From: Gammaproteobacteria bacterium
Lineage (GTDB): Bacteria > Pseudomonadota > Gammaproteobacteria > HK1
Length of the DNA stretch: 7,655 nucleotides
Assembly: GCA_020444775.1 (NCBI GenBank)
Contig: JAGRHX010000779.1
Coordinates: forward strand, 1-7,655
Direction: 5' to 3'
Below, piece by piece: positions 5,619 to 7,655 of the stretch; the stretch's first letter is position 1; every line of letters begins with the position of its first letter. A program made the position numbers and the translations under genes. A model generated the notes under the pieces. It had not been told where the DNA came from, made no database searches, and saw only the letters and a list, made by a program, of their open reading frames with translations.

Positions 5619-6176
5619 TCAGCGCTTCCCTGCTGGCAACAATGCCGTCCGACCCGCATGTCCCGCGTGGTCGTGCAGGCGCGCCGGACCGCTATTGGCC
5701 ACCGCGTCAAGCAGGGCCTGCTCACGTCGTTCTGATTGCTCTCGTTCCCGATCCCGATGTCGCTCGATCAGCTTCTCTACGGCTCGACGTCGCGCCTGCA
5801 GCTCGACCCAGCGAGCGCGCTGCCGCGCGACCTCCTCGCCGATGCTCGCGCGACGACGATGTTGGACCTTGAGCGCATCCATCAATCGATCGACGAATAG
5901 ATATCGATTCCCAAGCAAAGCGGGATTCAGCGCGGGATTCGACCCGGTCGAATGCCCGGCTGGCAGCGTCGCGCGATCACCCGCGGCCACGTATTCGTCC
6001 AAGAACTGCAGCAACTGTTCGAGCTGACGTACGGCCGCGGTCTCGGCGTCGACCAGCGAGGCGAGCTGCCGGGCGGCCTCGGTCTCGTCGACCTGGGCGG
6101 CCTCCAGGACGACCTTCAAGGCCCGGCCGGAGGCGCCGGCGGATGCGTTGTGATGGCTGCTCATGGGATTGTTCAT
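5619..6176 (-). CDS. fliJ: Flagellar export protein FliJ
   Basis: FliJ is the coiled-coil stalk of the flagellar export ATPase: it inserts into the FliI hexamer, contacts FlhA and recycles export chaperones. The product has 185 residues, longer than the usual ~147. Residues about 18-65 form the first long charged helix, followed by a Gly/Pro/Asn-containing loop (66-90) with a repeated NPAL (80-87). The second long helix (about 92-161) holds the family core WVELQARRRAVEKLIERHRD (113-132), followed by REREQSERREQALLDAVA (133-150). The two helices match the antiparallel coiled coil expected of FliJ. The ATG at 6176 overlaps the fliI stop as ATGA, pointing to coupled translation; an ATG at codon 5 is a less likely alternative. 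Position right after fliI and before fliK confirms the call. Confidence 0.92.
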   Translation of the reverse strand: MNNPMSSHHNASAGASGRALKVVLEAAQVDETEAARQLASLVDAETAAVRQLEQLLQFLDEYVAAGDRATLPAGHSTGSNPALNPALLGNRYLFVDRLMDALKVQHRRRASIGEEVARQRARWVELQARRRAVEKLIERHRDREREQSERREQALLDAVANSGPARLHDHAGHAGRTALLPAGKR

Positions 6177-7655
6177 CGGCCTGCGCCATGCGCAACATTA
6201 GGCCGCGCCCCACCGGCATCGGGCCCGGGCGGCTGACCGCCGGCCGCGGCCGCCGTGCCGTGAGCGCCGGATTGCAAGGTGCTGCGGAGCTGCGCGCGGC
6301 TCTGATCCAGGGTCACCGGCTCGTGCTCGCCCTGACGCAGATAGGCGCTGAGCCGGTCCTGCAGCAACACCGCCTCGTCGAGGGTCGGGTCGCCACCGGG
6401 CCGGTACAGGCCGAGGCTGATCAAGTCTCGGCTACCGTTGTAGCGTGCCAGCAGCGAGCGGAAACGTTGCGCAAGCTGCAGGTCGTCGGCCGGCGCGATC
6501 GTATTCATCAGACGACTGATCGAGGCTTCCAGGTCGATCGCCGGGTAATGGCCGGACTCGGCCAGCGCGCGTGACAGGACGATGTGACCATCCAGGATCG
6601 CCCGGGCGCTGTCGGCGATCGGGTCGACCGACTCGTCGGCCTCGGTCAGCACCGTATAGATCGCGGTCAGACTGCCGCGACTGGCGGAGTTTCCGGCGCG
6701 TTCGACCAGATCCGGCAGACGCGCGAACACCGACGGTGGATAGCCCTTGGTGGTTGGCGGCTCACCCACCGCGAGCCCGATCTCGCGTTGCGCCTGGGCG
6801 AAGCGGGTCAGCGAGTCGATCAGCAACAGCACGTCGCGGCCCTGCTCGCGAAAATACTCGGCGATCGCGGTCGCGGTGAGCGCGCCCTGAGCACGCATCA
6901 GCGGCGGATCATCGGCCGGTGTGGCGACCACCACGGCGCGCGCCATGCCTTCCGCGCCGAGGGTCTGATGGACGAACTCGTTGACCTCACGACCGCGTTC
7001 GCCAACCAGTCCGACCACCACCACCTCGGCTTCGGTGTAGCGGGTCATCATCGCCAGCAGCGAGCTCTTACCGACGCCGCTTCCGGCGAACAGGCCGACG
7101 CGCTGACCGCGACCGATGCGCAGCAAGCCGTTGATGGCCCGCACGCCGACGTCGATCGGCGCAGCGATGGGCTGCCGCTCGAGCGCCCGGGGGGCACGAC
7201 CGTGCAGCGGCCACCAGGCCACCGTCGCCGGCGTGCCACGCCCGTCCAGCGGCAGTCCGCGACCGTCGAGCACGCGTCCGAGCAAGGCATCACCGACCGC
7301 GATCCGCGCCTCGGTGTCCTTGGGTCGCACGCGCGCATATGGCGACAACCCGCGCGTGTCGCCAATCGGCATCAGCAGCGCCCGTTCGTCGATGAATCCG
7401 ACCACCTCGGCGTCGATGCTGGCGCCGTTGCCGAGCGCTATCTCACACAGACCGCCGACCGCGCAGTCGACCCCGCTGGCCTCCAGGGTCAGACCGACCA
7501 TACGCGTCAGCTTGCCTTCCAGCACCGGACGCGGCGTGCACAGATCGCGACGATGGGCCCGCAGGGTCTGGAGCAGATGCGCGCTGCGCCGCTCGCCGAG
7601 CCGGGACCGCGCCTGGTCGCGATTCGCTGGGGTATCCGCTGGGATATCCGCTGGG
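6173..7655 (-). CDS. fliI: Flagellum-specific export ATPase FliI (5' end beyond window)
   Basis: FliI is the cytoplasmic hexameric ATPase, related to the F1 beta subunit, that energises substrate unfolding and release at the flagellar export gate. Numbering from the GTG at 7525, the N-terminal beta-barrel domain is residues 1-90. Walker A is AGSGVGKSS (147-155). The type III ATPase signature GLVGERGREVNEFV lies at 172-185. Walker B is DVLLLIDSLTRFAQAQ (231-246), followed by EPPTTKGYPPSVFARLPDLV (255-274). The C-terminal domain contains RYNGSRDLISLG (361-372). The GTG is probably not the true start: the frame stays open for 43 more codons to the edge with no ATG, GTG or TTG, and includes an amphipathic SRLGERRSAHLLQTLRAH stretch like the FliH-binding helix of other FliI proteins. 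The C-terminus carries about 30 extra Ala/Gly/Pro-rich residues (419-450). The stop overlaps fliJ (ATGA). Confidence 0.97.
   Translation of the reverse strand, partial: PADIPADTPANRDQARSRLGERRSAHLLQTLRAHRRDLCTPRPVLEGKLTRMVGLTLEASGVDCAVGGLCEIALGNGASIDAEVVGFIDERALLMPIGDTRGLSPYARVRPKDTEARIAVGDALLGRVLDGRGLPLDGRGTPATVAWWPLHGRAPRALERQPIAAPIDVGVRAINGLLRIGRGQRVGLFAGSGVGKSSLLAMMTRYTEAEVVVVGLVGERGREVNEFVHQTLGAEGMARAVVVATPADDPPLMRAQGALTATAIAEYFREQGRDVLLLIDSLTRFAQAQREIGLAVGEPPTTKGYPPSVFARLPDLVERAGNSASRGSLTAIYTVLTEADESVDPIADSARAILDGHIVLSRALAESGHYPAIDLEASISRLMNTIAPADDLQLAQRFRSLLARYNGSRDLISLGLYRPGGDPTLDEAVLLQDRLSAYLRQGEHEPVTLDQSRAQLRSTLQSGAHGTAAAAGGQPPGPDAGGARPNVAHGAGR
7621..7655. repeat. Tandem 12-bp repeat in the fliI 5' region, running off the edge
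   Basis: TATCCGCTGGG occurs at 7633-7643 and 7645-7655, with a degenerate copy at 7621-7632, i.e. about three units of 12 bp. Read in the fliI frame it encodes PADI-PADT-PAN. The number of further copies beyond the edge is unknown. Confidence 0.7.

Noticed and set aside
4431..5735. Long plus-strand open frame (434 residues) opposite fliK
   Set aside because: Arg/Gln-rich shadow frame of a GC-rich gene; fliK on the other strand has a clear conserved domain and ribosome site.
1..7655. CRISPR arrays, tRNA or rRNA genes, insertion sequences or phage genes
   Set aside because: None seen on either strand; the window is an intact flagellar cluster with no sign of mobile DNA.

Overview
This window is part of a conventional flagellar export/switch gene cluster from a GC-rich Gram-negative bacterium, most likely a gammaproteobacterium. 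All genes lie on the minus strand. Read in the direction of transcription, from the right edge to the left, the order is fliI (5' end cut off by the right edge), fliJ, fliK, fliL, fliM, fliN, fliO and fliP (3' end cut off by the left edge). This is the classical fliHIJKLMNOPQR order. The strong G/C preference, the FliO/FliP/FliN sequences and a sigma-54 promoter in front of fliL suggest a polar-flagellum regulatory scheme of the Pseudomonas/Vibrio type. Genus is not resolvable by reading.

Right part (about 4140-7655): fliI encodes the export ATPase. It overlaps fliJ (export chaperone/stalk) by four bases (ATGA). fliJ is followed, after 153 bp, by fliK (hook-length control). Middle part (3258-4139): an 882-bp stretch with no convincing gene, unusual in an otherwise packed cluster. 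It carries an exact match to the sigma-54 consensus (3551-3566, minus strand) that should drive fliL onward, a predicted leader of about 283 nt with two hairpins, and several inverted repeats around and upstream of the promoter. Left part (1-3257): fliL, fliM, fliN, fliO and fliP are packed with gaps of 10, 42 and 10 bp and a 4-bp ATGA overlap. fliP has no stop inside the window but is unmistakable.

Together the products form the export gate (FliP, helped by FliO), the ATPase complex (FliI, FliJ), the substrate-switch ruler (FliK), the stator-associated protein (FliL) and the rotor switch/C-ring (FliM, FliN). I did not find an undescribed biological system. The points most worth a second look are the promoter region between fliK and fliL, an acidic N-terminal extension on FliM, and the true start of FliI, which lies beyond the window.
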